Below are positions 63,125 to 64,000 of a stretch of 64,000 bases of DNA, in pieces. Position numbers and translations under genes: made by a program. The first letter of the stretch is position 1; each line of letters starts with the position of its first letter. The stretch lies in contig NZ_JODS01000021.1 of NCBI RefSeq assembly GCF_000718025.1, positions 1 through 64,000 on the forward strand, written 5' to 3'. Origin of the DNA: Kitasatospora purpeofusca. GTDB lineage: Bacteria; Actinomycetota; Actinomycetes; Streptomycetales; Streptomycetaceae. The notes beneath the pieces were generated by a model that made no database searches, was not told where the DNA came from, and saw only the letters and a program-made list of their open reading frames with translations.

Positions 63125-63463
63125 CTACTCGTAGGTCCAAGTCTCCTGGGCGCTGGTGTATTGGACCACGCCCTCGGGGATCCAAAGCTTAATTTCGTGT
63201 TCGGTGAGGTCGAGGTCTTCGCCCTGCCTCACAGTCGGGATGTGCCTGGGGATCGCCCTGCCGCCGCTAATGACGATCACCGGCTTACCGTCGCGGTACT
63301 CGATCGACAGTGCGCCGATGTCCTCGGGCTTGACCTGGTCAGCCGGGACCAGGGTCGGCTCTGCAGGCGCCGAAGCCTCGGGGGTGGGAGTCCGCCCGAG
63401 GCTTGCAAGCATCTCGGGTGACATCTGCGCCTGGGCGGGGCCCTTTGAGTTGGTCTCAGACAT
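63125..63463 (-). CDS. Small hypothetical protein
   Basis: 112 aa from ATG at 63463 with GAGGAG six bases upstream. The first ~40 residues are flexible (SKGPAQAQMSPEMLASLGRT). Then comes a compact beta-rich part: ALSIEYRDGKPVIVISGGRA, IPTVRQGEDLDLTEHEIKLW and VVQYTSAQETWTYE. No membrane segment and no recognised family. It lies between two IS1380-derived sequences, so it is cargo of the mobile element or a remnant of local shuffling. Confidence 0.65.
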   Translation of the reverse strand: MSETNSKGPAQAQMSPEMLASLGRTPTPEASAPAEPTLVPADQVKPEDIGALSIEYRDGKPVIVISGGRAIPRHIPTVRQGEDLDLTEHEIKLWIPEGVVQYTSAQETWTYE

Positions 63464-63644
63464 GGCGTCTCCTCACTGATCGGCCCACTGCCGACCCGCC
63501 TGGATCTTTCCGTGACTGTCAGTCAGCAAACCATCACGCTTGAAAGATCGGAGGTGCCCCATGTCATGTAGGCCCCGCCCCCGCACTCGGTACCCGGATC
63601 CCCGGAGCTGACCTCACGCGGACGATGCCCGACGCACCAGCAGC
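63464..63644. other. Short non-coding stretch between small gene and IS relic
   Basis: About 180 bp. I see the promoter side of the small minus-strand gene (tgactgtcagtcagcaaacc) and nothing else that can be named. Together with the IS remnants that follow, 63464-63868 has no intact gene. Confidence 0.4.
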
Positions 63645-63727
63645 CGGCACGGACGACGAGCCTGGGGCGTGACCGGGTAGCGTGCACGCAGAAAGCGCCT
63701 TCCTGCTGGTACGACTGGGACCTTAGA
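63645..63727. mobile_element. Relic of IS1380 end (83-bp direct repeat)
   Basis: Matches 62916-62998 at 82 of 83 positions (single t/c change within gaaag[t/c]gcc). It contains the transposase start region on the minus strand but no further coding part, and stops at ccttaga, where other IS-like sequence begins. Confidence 0.85.
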
Positions 63728-63868
63728 AGCCGTTGTCGTATCGATCTTGGTGGACGTGGGTTCGACTGGACAGCACGGTCGGGTGATCTTGCCGATTGCC
63801 GAGCATGAAGACAGGGCCTCTGGTGCAGCTCGGGGTTGTCGAGGCCTTGAGCACGCCAGGAGGCCCTG
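63728..63868 (+). other. Leader of the IS5-type element
   Basis: About 140 bp between the IS1380 relic and the partial transposase gene. Probably the left end of the second IS; the terminal inverted repeat cannot be identified because the other end is outside the window. Confidence 0.45.
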
Positions 63869-64000
63869 TTGTCGCTGTTGTACGCCCTTGCGTCGACTGA
63901 CTCCAACTCAGCTGCCCGGGAGTGTGATTGTCTCGCGCACCGGTTCGGGAACGCCGGCGACCAACCGCACAGGCGACCGAGGTATCCGTCCGACATGAAC
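63869..64000 (+). CDS. IS5-family transposase, N-terminal part (cut by window end)
   Basis: 44 codons from TTG at 63869 with AGGAGG five bases upstream. The reading LSLLYALASTDSNSAAREC and then PHRRPRYPSDMN resembles the start of Streptomyces IS5-type transposases, where RYPSDL/M precedes the TDAEW block. It runs off the window, so intactness is unknown. Confidence 0.6.
   Translation, partial: MSLLYALASTDSNSAARECDCLAHRFGNAGDQPHRRPRYPSDMN

Overview
The window is high-GC actinobacterial chromosome, almost certainly from the Streptomycetaceae (Streptomyces or Kitasatospora). This rests on extreme third-position GC, frequent GTG/TTG starts, and a gene set I recognise from the conserved core of Streptomyces chromosomes: tlyA, nadK, recN, pyrG, ald, parA-like, scpA, scpB, rluB-like, tyrA, cmk and der. 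A secreted Rpf/LysM protein adds to the case. The genus and species cannot be fixed from the window alone.

Layout of the core (1-48301). The window opens in the 3' end of a 5S rRNA gene with a strong terminator. It continues with a TPR protein carrying a long RGG/DDR-repeat head, a DUF1015 gene (minus strand), a second TPR gene, a HAD phosphatase, an SCP2-like protein, a Lys/Ala-tailed protein, tlyA, nadK, a MocR regulator facing a YczE-type membrane protein, recN, a family 4 glycosyltransferase, a GH15 enzyme, pyrG, a NUDIX hydrolase, an NB-ARC-like NTPase with TPRs, and ald. Next come the chromosome-organisation cluster (parA-like, a small DNA-binding-like gene, scpA, scpB) and the rluB-type pseudouridine synthase. 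After these are an HTH regulator, a DUF952 gene, two tandem DUF4139/MuiA-like genes, tyrA, cmk, der, two unrecognised minus-strand genes, an rpfA-like gene behind a long structured leader (candidate c-di-AMP riboswitch), an alkB-like gene, a TesB thioesterase, a DUF1684 gene, and a MarR regulator with an MFS exporter. tRNA-Pro(GGG) closes the core.

Accessory region (48302-64000). Downstream of the tRNA there are attachment-like GGGACCA repeats but no matching integrase. Then come two minus-strand genes, one of them a Schlafen/AlbA_2-type protein. A tightly overlapping plus-strand operon of five genes follows (51672-58683). It ends in an SMC/Rad50-like coiled-coil ATPase of about 1037 aa and a Toprim-containing protein of 452 aa with the E...DxD signature of Wadjet JetD. 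Three smaller upstream genes sit where JetA (kleisin) and JetB (kite) would be expected. I read this as a divergent five-gene Wadjet/MksBEFG-like plasmid-defence SMC system, with one small gene more than the usual JetABCD set. This is the most interesting object in the window.

Right edge. At 58902-58925 lies a 3'-terminal tRNA fragment on the minus strand, followed by that tRNA's terminator hairpin. A complete tyrosine integrase begins 65 bp beyond it. This marks the left end of a separate integrative element that runs past the window. The integrase's coupled partner gene has lost its C-terminus next to an IS1380-family element. An 83-bp relic of the same IS and the first 44 codons of an IS5-type transposase complete a nest of insertion sequences. 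No CRISPR array was seen.
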